Shown here piece after piece: positions 7,819-15,889 of a DNA stretch of 33,944 nucleotides. The stretch is from assembly GCA_017631055.1 (NCBI GenBank), contig JAGBTZ010000047.1, positions 1 through 33,944 of the forward strand, in the 5' to 3' direction. The stretch comes from Alistipes sp. (GTDB lineage Bacteria > Bacteroidota > Bacteroidia > Bacteroidales > Rikenellaceae). The notes under the pieces were generated by a model, which did no database searches, had not been told where the DNA came from, and saw only the letters and a list, made by a program, of their open reading frames with translations. The first letter of the stretch is position 1. Each line of letters begins with the position of its first letter. The translations under genes and the position numbers were made by a program.

Positions 7819-8475
7819 CTATTTTCGAAATCGGTAGCCCATTCCCTTGACGGTTACGATATGCTCATTACCGATTTTACGGCGCAGACGGCGAATATGG
7901 ACATCGATAGTGCGGTCGCCAACCACCACCTCCGAGCCCCAGACACGGCTATAAATCTCCTCTCTCGAAAAGAGTCTGTCGGGCTCCGAAAAGAGGAGGT
8001 CAAACAGCGCAAATTCCTTGCGCGGAAGCACCGTTTCGCACCCGTTGCAAACCACCGAATGACGCTCCCTGCAAAGCTCGATTTCGCACTGCTCAGCAGG
8101 CTCCTCAATACGCCTCATTATGGCATTTACCCGGCTCTTTAACAAGTTCATTCTTATAGGCTTAGAGATATAATCATCAGCCCCCGCATCGAAGCCCGAA
8201 AGTTGATTATCCTCCTCACCCAAAGCCGACAAAAAGACGATGCGCGTATCGGCTGTTTCGGGCATCTGGCGCAGAGCCAGACAAGTCTGCACTCCATCCA
8301 TTTTCGGCATCATCATATCGAGCAAAATCAGATGAGGTCGACACTCGCGAGCAACCCTCAAAGCCTCCTCTCCATCGGGGGCTGTAAATATCTGGTAACC
8401 CTCCTTCGAGAGGTTATATCCGACAAACTCCAAAATATCGGGTTCGTCATCAACCAAGAGTATTCGATACGCCAT
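7819..8475 (-). CDS. OmpR/PhoB-family response regulator, orphan
   Basis: A 218-residue two-component response regulator. The receiver domain is intact: Asp9-Asp10 acidic pair, phosphoacceptor Asp53 in LLLDMMMPKMDG, Ser83 and Lys105 in YISKPI. The C-terminal winged helix (about 130-218) ends in the classic pattern GDRTIDVHIRRLRRKIG and GYRFRK, so it binds DNA. The start is placed at the ATG at 8475 (MAYRILLVDDEPD); an ATG at 8505 would add ten residues with no receiver homology. No sensor histidine kinase is adjacent, so its partner lies elsewhere. It stands between two palindromes, one upstream of ackA and one in the leader of the divergent DUF349 gene, either of which might be its target; that is inference. 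Confidence 0.92.
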   Translation of the reverse strand: MAYRILLVDDEPDILEFVGYNLSKEGYQIFTAPDGEEALRVARECRPHLILLDMMMPKMDGVQTCLALRQMPETADTRIVFLSALGEEDNQLSGFDAGADDYISKPIRMNLLKSRVNAIMRRIEEPAEQCEIELCRERHSVVCNGCETVLPRKEFALFDLLFSEPDRLFSREEIYSRVWGSEVVVGDRTIDVHIRRLRRKIGNEHIVTVKGMGYRFRK

Positions 8476-8544
8476 ATTTATACGCTTTTTGTGCGAAGAT
8501 AGCAAAAATCGAGAAAAATATGGTACAACAACCGAGAAAATTGT

Positions 8545-8578
8545 TATCTTTGCCCGAAACTATACTATAAAGTATAGT
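8545..8578 (+). promoter_or_regulatory. TATCTTTG promoter element followed by 8-4-8 palindrome
   Basis: TATCTTTG (8545-8552) is an exact TAnnTTTG -7 element upstream of the DUF349 gene. About 7 bp downstream, where the transcript would begin, ACTATACT (8559-8566) and AGTATAGT (8571-8578) form a perfect inverted repeat around ATAA. No convincing -33 TTTG was found at 19-21 bp. The palindrome may be an operator or a 5'-end hairpin. Confidence 0.6.
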
Positions 8579-8600
8579 GTAATCTTAAAAATTCAGAGAG

Positions 8601-10706
8601 ATGTCTGCCCGAAAAACTACCTTGACAACTCCTACCGCCGAGAGTATTGCGGTCGAAGAGTTGCAACTTACCACTACCGCACCCGTTGCGGAGAGCAATG
8701 TCAGCGAAAGCGAAGCAAAACCAACTCGCACTCGTAAGAAAAAGGTCGAAACCGACTCCACCGAAGAGAAGCCCAAGCGCACCCGCACAAAGAAGAGCGT
8801 TCCGGCTCCGGCGGAGGAGGTCGCTACCGAAATTGTAACCGTAGCCGAGCCCACCGAGGAGGTGGCTGTAGCAGCCGATGCACCCGCAGAGGTTGCCACC
8901 GAAGCCGCGGTCCCCGAGAGTGAGCAAACCTCAGAGCCGATAGCAGAAGTATCGGAAGCCGTTGCCGAGGAGCAGGAGGCCGAGGAGCAAGAGCACCTTG
9001 CCGAGAGTTTTGCAGGCCACAGCAAGCAGGAGTTGGTCGAGGCGTTGCAGAAGACTCTTGACGAAAATCCCATACAGGCCGTGCGCCAGAGCGTGGAGGC
9101 TATCAAGGTTGCATTCTACAAACTCCATCGTGCGGAGGTTGACGCCGCTCGCCGAGCATTTGCCGAGGCAGAGGGCGAGGAGGCTGAGTTTGTACCACAG
9201 GCCGACAGTTGCGAAATCCGCTTCAAGGAGTTGCTCGCAGAGTACCGCCGCCGCCGCGATGAGTACACCTCAAACCTCGACAAAATTAAGGAGGAGAACT
9301 ATAAAGCAAAGTTAGAGATTATCGAGGAGTTGAAGGCTCTGATTGACTCTGACGAGACCCTCAACACCACCTTCACCAAGTTCCGCGAGTTACAGCAGCG
9401 CTGGAAGGAGATTGGCGTTGTCCCCCAGCAGAATGTCAAAGACCTTTGGGAGACCTACAATCTCCATGTCGAGAATTTCTACAACTTTATCAAGATAAAC
9501 AAGGAGTTGCGCGACCTCGACCTCAAGAAGAACTACGAGCAGAAACTCTCGCTTTGTGAGCAGGCAGAGGCTTTGGCCGAGGAGCCCTCGATTGTCGAGT
9601 CGTTCCACAAGTTGCAAAAGTTGCACGATGAGTGGCGTGAGACAGGTCCCGTTGCCAATGAATATAAGGAGGCGTTGTGGAGCCGATTTAAGGAGGCTTC
9701 GACCCTTGTAAACAAGCGCCACCAGGAGCACTTCGAAAACCTCAAGGGCGAGCAGTTGCAAAACCTCGAGCGCAAGAATGCTCTCTGTGAGCAGGTGGAG
9801 GCGATGGTTGCAGAGCCTTGTGCAACACGCAAGGCATGGAACAAGGCCAACGACCGACTGCTCGAGATTCAGAAGGAGTGGAAGAGCATCGGTTTTGCTC
9901 CGCGCAAGGAGAACACCAAGGTTTACGAGCGTTTCCGCGCAGCATGCGACAAGTTCTTTGAGTTCAAACGAGAGTTTTATGCCGAGGTTAAGGACGAGAT
10001 GGAGGAGAATCTGCGCCTGAAGACCGAAATATGCGAGGCAGCCGAGGCTCTGCGCAATAGCGAGGAGTGGAAGAAAGCCACTGACGAACTTATCGCCCTG
10101 CAAGCAAAATGGAAGGAGATTGGTGCCGTATCGCGCCGCCACGCAGACGCTATCTGGAAGCGATTCCGTGCAGCATGTGACGACTTCTTCGAGCGCAAGG
10201 CAAAGCACTTCTCTTCGGTCGATAGCGAGTATGCCGACAACCTCGCCAAGAAGAGTGCTCTGATTGCCGAGATGGTCGCTGCCGACATCAAGGAGGGCGG
10301 TTACGAACTCATCAAGGAGTTCCAGCGCCGTTGGAGCGAGATCGGCTTCGTGCCCATCAAGGCCAAGGAGGCACTCCAGAAGCAATACAAGGAGGCTGTG
10401 GATAAGATGTTTGCAGTGGTGCGTGGCTCGGAGCGTGAGCGTTCGATGAGCAAGTTCAAGGAGCGCGTATCAACAATGAAGTCCAATGGCGAGAAGCGCC
10501 TTCGCACCGAGCGTGAGCGCCTCTACAACAAGGTACGCCAACTGGAGCAGGACATCGCTCTATTGGAGAACAACATCGGTTTCTTCTCGAAGTCGAAGGG
10601 TGCAGAGTCGCTGATTGCGGATGTGCAGCAGAAGATTGAGCGAGCAAAGCGCGAATTGGCAGAGGCTATCGAGAAGGTAAAACTTATTGATGCTAATCAG
10701 GAATAA
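8601..10706 (+). CDS. DUF349 repeat protein
   Basis: A 701-residue cytoplasmic protein of unknown function built from DUF349 repeats. The first 150 residues or so are low complexity, rich in Ala, Glu, Thr, Val and Lys/Arg, with KPTRTRKKK- and KPKRTRTKK-like basic patches. After this come five helical repeats whose WKEIG-type cores begin near residues 255, 333, 411, 489 and 569, a regular spacing of about 78 residues: RWKEIGVV, EWRETGPV, EWKSIGFA, KWKEIGAV and RWSEIGFV, each followed by a helix ending in F..A...F. The C-terminus is coiled coil (RERLYNKVRQLEQDIALLENNIGFFSKSK). No signal peptide or membrane segment. Its own TATCTTTG promoter precedes it; yidC follows after 54 bp. The role is not known; the extended alpha-helical rod suggests a scaffold or nucleic-acid/protein-binding role, as inference. 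Confidence 0.88.
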   Translation: MSARKTTLTTPTAESIAVEELQLTTTAPVAESNVSESEAKPTRTRKKKVETDSTEEKPKRTRTKKSVPAPAEEVATEIVTVAEPTEEVAVAADAPAEVATEAAVPESEQTSEPIAEVSEAVAEEQEAEEQEHLAESFAGHSKQELVEALQKTLDENPIQAVRQSVEAIKVAFYKLHRAEVDAARRAFAEAEGEEAEFVPQADSCEIRFKELLAEYRRRRDEYTSNLDKIKEENYKAKLEIIEELKALIDSDETLNTTFTKFRELQQRWKEIGVVPQQNVKDLWETYNLHVENFYNFIKINKELRDLDLKKNYEQKLSLCEQAEALAEEPSIVESFHKLQKLHDEWRETGPVANEYKEALWSRFKEASTLVNKRHQEHFENLKGEQLQNLERKNALCEQVEAMVAEPCATRKAWNKANDRLLEIQKEWKSIGFAPRKENTKVYERFRAACDKFFEFKREFYAEVKDEMEENLRLKTEICEAAEALRNSEEWKKATDELIALQAKWKEIGAVSRRHADAIWKRFRAACDDFFERKAKHFSSVDSEYADNLAKKSALIAEMVAADIKEGGYELIKEFQRRWSEIGFVPIKAKEALQKQYKEAVDKMFAVVRGSERERSMSKFKERVSTMKSNGEKRLRTERERLYNKVRQLEQDIALLENNIGFFSKSKGAESLIADVQQKIERAKRELAEAIEKVKLIDANQE

Positions 10707-10718
10707 TTTATAAACAGA

Positions 10719-10733
10719 CCGCAACGACTGCGG
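10719..10733 (+). other. Short hairpin between DUF349 gene and yidC
   Basis: CCGCA (10719-10723) pairs with TGCGG (10729-10733) around ACGAC, followed by an A/G-rich stretch, not a U-tract. It is too weak for a terminator, so read-through into yidC is likely. Confidence 0.3.
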
Positions 10734-10760
10734 AGAAAAGAGAAAAACGTAAACAACAGA

Positions 10761-12710
10761 ATGGATAAGAAATCTATCATCGGCATTGTCCTGACAGGTT
10801 TGATTTTTGTCGGCTTTGCCATCTTCACCTCTAAACAACAGTCAGAGTATCAACAAAAACTTCAAGAGTACAACGCATACATAGCCGAGCAAGAGCAAAA
10901 ACAGGCTGAGGCCGAGGCTGTTGCCGACACTGCTGCCGTTCAGATGGCGGAGTCGGGCGAGGGTGTGTCGAATGCCGAGCGCGAGCAACTGCTCACGGTG
11001 GCACGATATGGCGCAACACTCGCTGAGTCGCGCGGTGGCCAGGCCGAGAACGCAACTCTCGAGAACGACTACCTGAAGGTCGACTTCTCGTCGCTCGGAG
11101 GTCAGATTACCAACGTCGAACTCAAGGAGTACACTCGCTATGCCCCGAAGGATGAGCGTAACGAGAAGGTCAAGATGTTCGACCCCTCAACCGCCAACTT
11201 CGATATGTCGTTCTACATCAAGAATGGCGTAAACAACGTGAAGGTAAACACCGCAGAGTACAACTTCGAGGTGCTACCCGTCGAGAAGAACGACTCGTTG
11301 CAGCGTCTGACCATGCGCTTGCCCGTTGGCGAGGGTGCCTATTATGTTTATGAGTACACGCTCCACAACGAGTCACAGCCGAGCCGTGACTATATGATTG
11401 ACTTTGCTGTTCGCCTGGAGAATATGGCTCCGCTGATGGCTAAGCAGAGCACTATCGGCATCGATTGGAGCAACCGTTCGTACCAGAACGAGCGAGGCTT
11501 CAAGAACGAGAATATGTACACCACCATCGCCTATCGACTGCCCGGCGACTCTTCAATCGAGGAGCTCGGCATGAGCGAGGAGGCCAAGAGCGATGAGGTT
11601 TCGTCATCGGTCAATTGGGTAGCCTTCAAGCAGCAGTTCTTCTCATCGGCATTCATCGCTCCCGAGAACGTAACCTACGCCAAGATGGCATTCCAGACAT
11701 CGAAGCCCGGCTCGGGATATATCAAAGACTTCTCGGCCGAGATGGCAGTACCCTACGACTCGCAGGTCGAGGGTTACGACTTCAAGTTCTACTTCGGTCC
11801 CAACAAGTATGCTGTACTGAAGGACATAACCGATGCCAATGGCGACAAGATTGCACTCGAGCGCCTTATTCCGCTCGGCTGGGGTATCTTCGGATGGGTC
11901 AACCGCTGGTTTGTAATTCCTGTATTTGATTTCTTGCGCCAGTTCATCCCATCATTCGGACTCATCATCCTGATTTTGGCGTTGTTGGTGCGCCTGATTA
12001 TTTTCCCGCTCACCTACAAGAGTTACCTTTCGACCGCCAAGATGCGTGTCATCCAGCCCGAAATCGCTGCTCTGAACGAGAAGTATCCCCGCCAGGAGGA
12101 TGCGATGAAAAAGCAGCAGGCTACGATGGAACTCTACAAGAAGGCGGGCATCAATCCGATGGGTGGCTGTCTGCCGATGCTTATTCAGATGCCGGTGCTG
12201 ATTGCAATGTTCCGCTTCTTCCCTGCATCTATCGAGTTGCGTGGTCAGTCGTTCTTGTGGGCTGATGACCTCTCGTCTTACGATAGCGTGCTGAATTTGC
12301 CCTTCAACATCCCCTTCTATGGCGACCATGTCAGCCTCTTCTGTTTGTTGATGGCGGTGGCTCTGTTCGTCTTCTCGTACATCAACTACAACCAATCATC
12401 AGCAAGCCAGCCTCAGATGGCGGGTATGAAGTTTATGATGGTCTACATGATGCCGATGATGATGATATTCTGGTTCAACGACTACTCGAGTGGTCTGAAC
12501 TACTACTACTTCCTCTCATCATTGCTGTCGATGGCTCAAACCTTCCTCATTCGTACCATGGTCGATGACAACAAGGTCCACGCAATGATTCAGGCCAATG
12601 CCAAGAAGAACACCAAGGGCAAGAAGTCGCGCTTCCAGCAGCGTTACGAAGAGCTTATGCGTCAGCAGCAGGAGCAGATGAAGCAACAAGCAAAGGGTAA
12701 CCGCAAGTAA
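10761..12710 (+). CDS. yidC: Membrane protein insertase YidC
   Basis: Inner-membrane insertase/Oxa1-family protein, 649 residues, the long form with a large periplasmic domain. TM1 is near residues 5-23; the periplasmic beta-domain spans about 90-365 (DYLKVDFSSLGGQITNVELKEY, then an IGIDWSNRSYQ segment); the conserved five-TM insertase core begins near 382. The hydrophilic-groove arginine is Arg411 in LLVRLIIFPLTYKS, followed by the charged cytoplasmic hairpin (AKMRVIQPEIAALNEKYPRQE) and the NPMGGCLPMLIQMPVLIAMF signature. The C-terminal tail is basic and Gln-rich, probably ribosome-facing. It inserts and folds inner-membrane proteins with or without SecYEG. It is followed after 10 bp by an exonuclease and then by a DedA gene. 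Confidence 0.97.
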   Translation: MDKKSIIGIVLTGLIFVGFAIFTSKQQSEYQQKLQEYNAYIAEQEQKQAEAEAVADTAAVQMAESGEGVSNAEREQLLTVARYGATLAESRGGQAENATLENDYLKVDFSSLGGQITNVELKEYTRYAPKDERNEKVKMFDPSTANFDMSFYIKNGVNNVKVNTAEYNFEVLPVEKNDSLQRLTMRLPVGEGAYYVYEYTLHNESQPSRDYMIDFAVRLENMAPLMAKQSTIGIDWSNRSYQNERGFKNENMYTTIAYRLPGDSSIEELGMSEEAKSDEVSSSVNWVAFKQQFFSSAFIAPENVTYAKMAFQTSKPGSGYIKDFSAEMAVPYDSQVEGYDFKFYFGPNKYAVLKDITDANGDKIALERLIPLGWGIFGWVNRWFVIPVFDFLRQFIPSFGLIILILALLVRLIIFPLTYKSYLSTAKMRVIQPEIAALNEKYPRQEDAMKKQQATMELYKKAGINPMGGCLPMLIQMPVLIAMFRFFPASIELRGQSFLWADDLSSYDSVLNLPFNIPFYGDHVSLFCLLMAVALFVFSYINYNQSSASQPQMAGMKFMMVYMMPMMMIFWFNDYSSGLNYYYFLSSLLSMAQTFLIRTMVDDNKVHAMIQANAKKNTKGKKSRFQQRYEELMRQQQEQMKQQAKGNRK

Positions 12711-12720
12711 ACATTGCAGG

Positions 12721-13308
12721 GTGGCTTTCCTTAGTAAAATATCTAACGAAGAGGTTGCCTCTTTGGAGGCTGTACGTTTCGATGGGCAGATTGTCATCAT
12801 CGAGACCGAAGAGGCTCTCGAGAGGGCTTGCCAGGAACTCGCCCAGGAGCGGGTGTTGGGCTTCGATACCGAAACCCGACCCTCGTTCAAGGCTGGTGTA
12901 ACCAACAAGGTGGCACTCTTACAACTCTCGACCTACGAGCGTTGCTATCTGATACGCCTCTGCCGAGTGAAGTTCTCGAGCAAGTTGCAGAGCATACTCC
13001 AACGCAGTGACATCCTCAAAATCGGAGCAGATGTGGCGGGTGATTTACGCTCGTTGGGTAAGTTGCGCTCGTTCACACCTCGTGGTTTTGTCGACCTGCA
13101 ATCCGAGGTGACCAAGTTCGGTATCGAGGATAAGAGTCTGCGCAAGATGTCGGGTATAATCCTCGGCAAAAGGGTCTCGAAGGCGCAACGCTTGAGCAAC
13201 TGGGAGGCGCAAACATTCACCGACCAGCAGAAGATGTATGCCGCAACCGATGCGTGGGTGTGCCTCAAGATATTTGACCGACTCAAGGACGCGAGCCCTA
13301 TCCGATAA
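12721..13308 (+). CDS. DEDDy 3'-5' exonuclease domain protein (RNase D-like)
   Basis: A 195-residue single-domain 3'-5' exonuclease of the RNase D/WRN-exonuclease superfamily. Exo I is FDTET (Asp49, Glu51), Exo II is GADVAGDLRSL (Asp108) and Exo III YAATDAW (Tyr173, Asp177), so all four acidic residues and the DEDDy tyrosine are present. There is no HRDC domain, which full-length RNase D has, so substrate (RNA or DNA) is open. The start is a GTG at 12721, 10 bp after the yidC stop; there is no in-frame ATG before the Exo I motif, and residues 2-30 look family-like (FLSKISNEEVASL), so GTG is preferred. Cotranscription with yidC and the DedA gene is likely. Confidence 0.88.
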   Translation: MAFLSKISNEEVASLEAVRFDGQIVIIETEEALERACQELAQERVLGFDTETRPSFKAGVTNKVALLQLSTYERCYLIRLCRVKFSSKLQSILQRSDILKIGADVAGDLRSLGKLRSFTPRGFVDLQSEVTKFGIEDKSLRKMSGIILGKRVSKAQRLSNWEAQTFTDQQKMYAATDAWVCLKIFDRLKDASPIR

Positions 13309-13329
13309 TAGAAATATAAGTAGAAAAGT

Positions 13330-13959
13330 ATGGAATCTATAGGCTTTATTCAATGGTGCTTGGACAACCTAAACTACTGGACCATCACGTTACTGATGGC
13401 CATCGAGAGTTCGTTCATCCCCTTTCCTTCGGAGGTGGTTGTTCCTCCGGCAGCATACAAGGCTGCAGCTTCGGGCGATTTGAACGTCTGGTTAGTGATA
13501 TTTTTCGCTACGGTCGGTGCACTCATCGGCGCTCTCATCAATTACGGACTTGCTCTCTGGCTCGGCAAGCCTATCGTCTATAAGTTTGCCAACAGTCGCT
13601 TTGGCCACATGTGTCTTATCGACCAGCAGAAGGTCGAGAAGGCCGAGCAGTTCTTCATAAAGTATGGAGTAGCTGCAACGCTCGTGGGTCGTTTGGTGCC
13701 GGCAGTACGCCAACTTATATCCATTCCGGCCGGATTGGCAAAGATGAATCTGCCGAAGTTTATGCTCTTCACTGCAATTGGTGCAGGAGCCTGGAATGCG
13801 GTGCTGGCAGCTTTGGGTTATTACCTCGAGGCCGTAGTTCCCGAGGAGCAGCTAATCTCGACAGTCACCGAGTACAGCCACGAAATCGGATACGTCATAA
13901 TAGCTGTGGTAGCTCTCGCCCTCTCCTATATTATATATAAGGGGGCAAAGAGACAGTAA
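13330..13959 (+). CDS. DedA-family membrane protein
   Basis: A 209-residue inner-membrane protein of the DedA (SNARE-associated/VTT) family; members are linked to proton-motive-force homeostasis and phospholipid (undecaprenyl phosphate or phosphatidylethanolamine) flipping. Family features: the N-terminal membrane-embedded acidic motif ESSFIPFPSEVVVPPAAY (Glu at about 26 and 35), and the re-entrant signature GRLVPAVRQLISIPAGLAKM starting at residue 120 with both functionally important arginines (Arg121, Arg127). About four to five hydrophobic segments. It is 21 bp after the exonuclease gene and ends at a bidirectional terminator. The specific substrate among DedA subfamilies is not resolvable. 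Confidence 0.92.
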   Translation: MESIGFIQWCLDNLNYWTITLLMAIESSFIPFPSEVVVPPAAYKAAASGDLNVWLVIFFATVGALIGALINYGLALWLGKPIVYKFANSRFGHMCLIDQQKVEKAEQFFIKYGVAATLVGRLVPAVRQLISIPAGLAKMNLPKFMLFTAIGAGAWNAVLAALGYYLEAVVPEEQLISTVTEYSHEIGYVIIAVVALALSYIIYKGAKRQ

Positions 13960-13980
13960 TAGTCGGTAATGATGCAAAAG

Positions 13981-14010
13981 TTTAGCCAATGGCCGCAGCC
14001 ATTGGCTAAA
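13981..14010. terminator. Bidirectional terminator between DedA gene and cysQ
   Basis: Perfect 13-bp stem TTTAGCCAATGGC / GCCATTGGCTAAA with loop CGCA (13994-13997). A/T-rich on both sides, suited to both convergent transcripts. Confidence 0.85.
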
Positions 14011-14052
14011 TTATTTGGATAGTAATCAGGAAGCCTCCCCCGCTCTATCCTC

Positions 14053-14910
14053 TCACTTCGCAGCATAGCACTCAAACCAAGGGTTGCGCAGATCCTCCTT
14101 ATTGTAACGGAATTTTGAGCCATCGGCCAACGAACAAGTGCGACCTCCCGCCTCAGAGAGGATAAGCTCACCCGCAGCCGTATCCCACTCGTAGGTTTGA
14201 CTTGTGCGGACATAGTAGTCGACTGTTCCCTCTGCCAACATACAGAACTTGTAGGAGCTACCCTGCTCGATTACCTCAAGGTCGGGATAACGCTCACGCA
14301 TAGCGGCGATATGCTCGGCAGTCTCGGGGGTCTGGTGCGAACGCGATACCGCCACACGCCAAACTTTGCGCCCATCGCTCTTGGCCGGCAGAGAACTCCA
14401 CGCTGAGGAGAGTTCATCGTAACGATAAGATGCCTCGTGCGAAGGCTCGATATCGGTCACAAGATGTGCACCAAAACCCTTCTCGCCGATATACATCTTC
14501 TTGTGATAGGGAACATAGACCACCGATCCCACACACTCATTATCCTGCATCAGGGCAATGTTGACCGTAAATTCGTGATTGCCCTTGATAAACTCGACCG
14601 TACCATCCAGCGGGTCAACCAACCAGAAGAGTTCCCAATTTTGGCGCTCTTCGTAGAGCATCTCACGCCCCTCTTCGCTCAAAATCGGGATGCGGGTAAC
14701 GCCCAACACCTCCTTGATTTTGTTGTGTGCCAAGCAATCGGCCACAGTCAATGGAGTGCAATCACTCTTGAGGGCGATGTGGTAATCATCGCTATTCTGG
14801 TAAATCTTCATTATCTCGGCACCCGCCTTCACAGCCGCATTAGCAGCCATCTCTATAAGGTAGGCTCGAATCTCATTAGTTATTGTCATCTCGTCTGTTT
14901 GAAGTTTCAT
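14053..14910 (-). CDS. cysQ: 3'(2'),5'-bisphosphate nucleotidase CysQ
   Basis: Inositol-monophosphatase-fold, Mg-dependent, Li-sensitive phosphatase that removes the 3'-phosphate of PAP/PAPS, clearing the product of sulfate assimilation and sulfotransfer. Metal-site motifs are intact: SEEG (Glu79-Glu80), VDPLDGT (Asp99, Asp102) and WDTAAGELILSEAGG near the C-terminus. I take the start at 14910 (MKLQTDEMTITNEIRAYL), 285 residues; a further ATG upstream at 15060 would add 50 residues unlike the family and overlapping the preceding gene. An AAAAGAG purine run precedes 14910. It begins 25 bp after the glycosyltransferase-like gene and may be its cotranscribed partner, or use a weak TATCTTTA element lying at 14922-14930. 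Confidence 0.93.
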   Translation of the reverse strand: MKLQTDEMTITNEIRAYLIEMAANAAVKAGAEIMKIYQNSDDYHIALKSDCTPLTVADCLAHNKIKEVLGVTRIPILSEEGREMLYEERQNWELFWLVDPLDGTVEFIKGNHEFTVNIALMQDNECVGSVVYVPYHKKMYIGEKGFGAHLVTDIEPSHEASYRYDELSSAWSSLPAKSDGRKVWRVAVSRSHQTPETAEHIAAMRERYPDLEVIEQGSSYKFCMLAEGTVDYYVRTSQTYEWDTAAGELILSEAGGRTCSLADGSKFRYNKEDLRNPWFECYAAK

Positions 14911-14935
14911 TATTGCTCTTTTGTAAAGATAACGA

Positions 14936-15889
14936 TTATTTTCGAATTTTCCATATTCCGGGTAATAAATTTTCACAAAAAAGGGATAACATTTCGACAT
15001 ATCCGACAGCGGGCTCTCCGGCATACGACATAGCCACCACCGCTGCGTATGTTGCGACAACCAGCGAGCTAAGCATCAACGCAAGTGCCACCATTGCAAG
15101 CGGCATAATGCCGGCCACTGCCATACCCAGCAACAGCAGTATCAACACCGGCAGAGCATACGCCACTGCCCTCCACCGAAGCGAGGCTCCTCTATCATCA
15201 ACCAGAAGCGGCTCGTATAGGCAACAACACCCCTCGAACGACACCTCCGACACTCCGCCCACCCTACTTGCCGCTCGGCGTGAAATGAGTTGCAACGGAG
15301 CGCCCACCCTGGAAGTAATCACATCACTCGATTGTCGGGAGGTAGAGTTCAACTCTGCCATTGCACGCTCGATGGCTCCTGTCCGCAATCGCTCATTACC
15401 CCAAAGCGGCAGCAGATAGTCGTAACTGGCCACATCGTAAGCCACATCAAAATCGGACCTGCAATCGGTTGTTTCCACATCAAGCAACAAGAGTCGCCTA
15501 TAACACCGACTTGCCGAGCGATACATCTTGCGCACTCTAATCGCCCGCTCACCTACCACTGCCCGCCCATCGACTGCAATCATACGATATTTCGTGATGA
15601 TTTGCCACAATGAGTCGTAATTACGCATCGAGTCGGCAATGACAATAACCTCGTAATCGGGATATTCGACTGCCAGCAGATTTTGCAAACGCTCATCATC
15701 GCCCGTATCTCGACACAATAGCGAGAGTCCATTACATCCGAAACTATGACACAATGCCGGCCTTCGCAACGCAAAAAATCGGGCATTGCGCCCTCCACGC
15801 ACGATGTGCACAAGCAATAGTGACGTTACCGCCACGACCCAACACAACACAACGGCAACAATGAGTAGACTTAGAGTTGAGGAATGCAT
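14936..15889 (-). CDS. Degenerate family-2 glycosyltransferase-like membrane protein
   Basis: A 317-residue membrane protein that I read as a divergent GT2 homologue. One N-terminal TM segment (about 7-28) is followed by a soluble region with the GT2 pattern LQNLLAVEYPDYEVIVIADS (69-87) and a LLLLDVETTDCRSDFDV segment (133-149), and then two C-terminal TM segments (about 233-279). In active GT2 enzymes these positions read DDGS and a DxD such as DAD; here they read ADSM and DVE, and no QxxRW motif is visible, so catalysis is doubtful. Three consecutive Cys (221-223) precede the TM pair. It overlaps the HEAT-like gene by 19 bp, so translation is probably coupled. It could be an inactive partner of a glycan synthase encoded elsewhere. 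Function unknown. Confidence 0.6.
   Translation of the reverse strand: MHSSTLSLLIVAVVLCWVVAVTSLLLVHIVRGGRNARFFALRRPALCHSFGCNGLSLLCRDTGDDERLQNLLAVEYPDYEVIVIADSMRNYDSLWQIITKYRMIAVDGRAVVGERAIRVRKMYRSASRCYRRLLLLDVETTDCRSDFDVAYDVASYDYLLPLWGNERLRTGAIERAMAELNSTSRQSSDVITSRVGAPLQLISRRAASRVGGVSEVSFEGCCCLYEPLLVDDRGASLRWRAVAYALPVLILLLLGMAVAGIMPLAMVALALMLSSLVVATYAAVVAMSYAGEPAVGYVEMLSLFCENLLPGIWKIRK

Noticed and set aside
9390-10385. 331-codon minus-strand frame opposite the DUF349 gene
   Set aside because: Leu-rich shadow of the repeat gene's GAG-rich codons, with no promoter or family match.
14911-15060. 50-residue N-terminal extension of CysQ
   Set aside because: Unlike the family and overlaps the upstream gene by 125 bp; ATG 14910 has a purine-rich leader.
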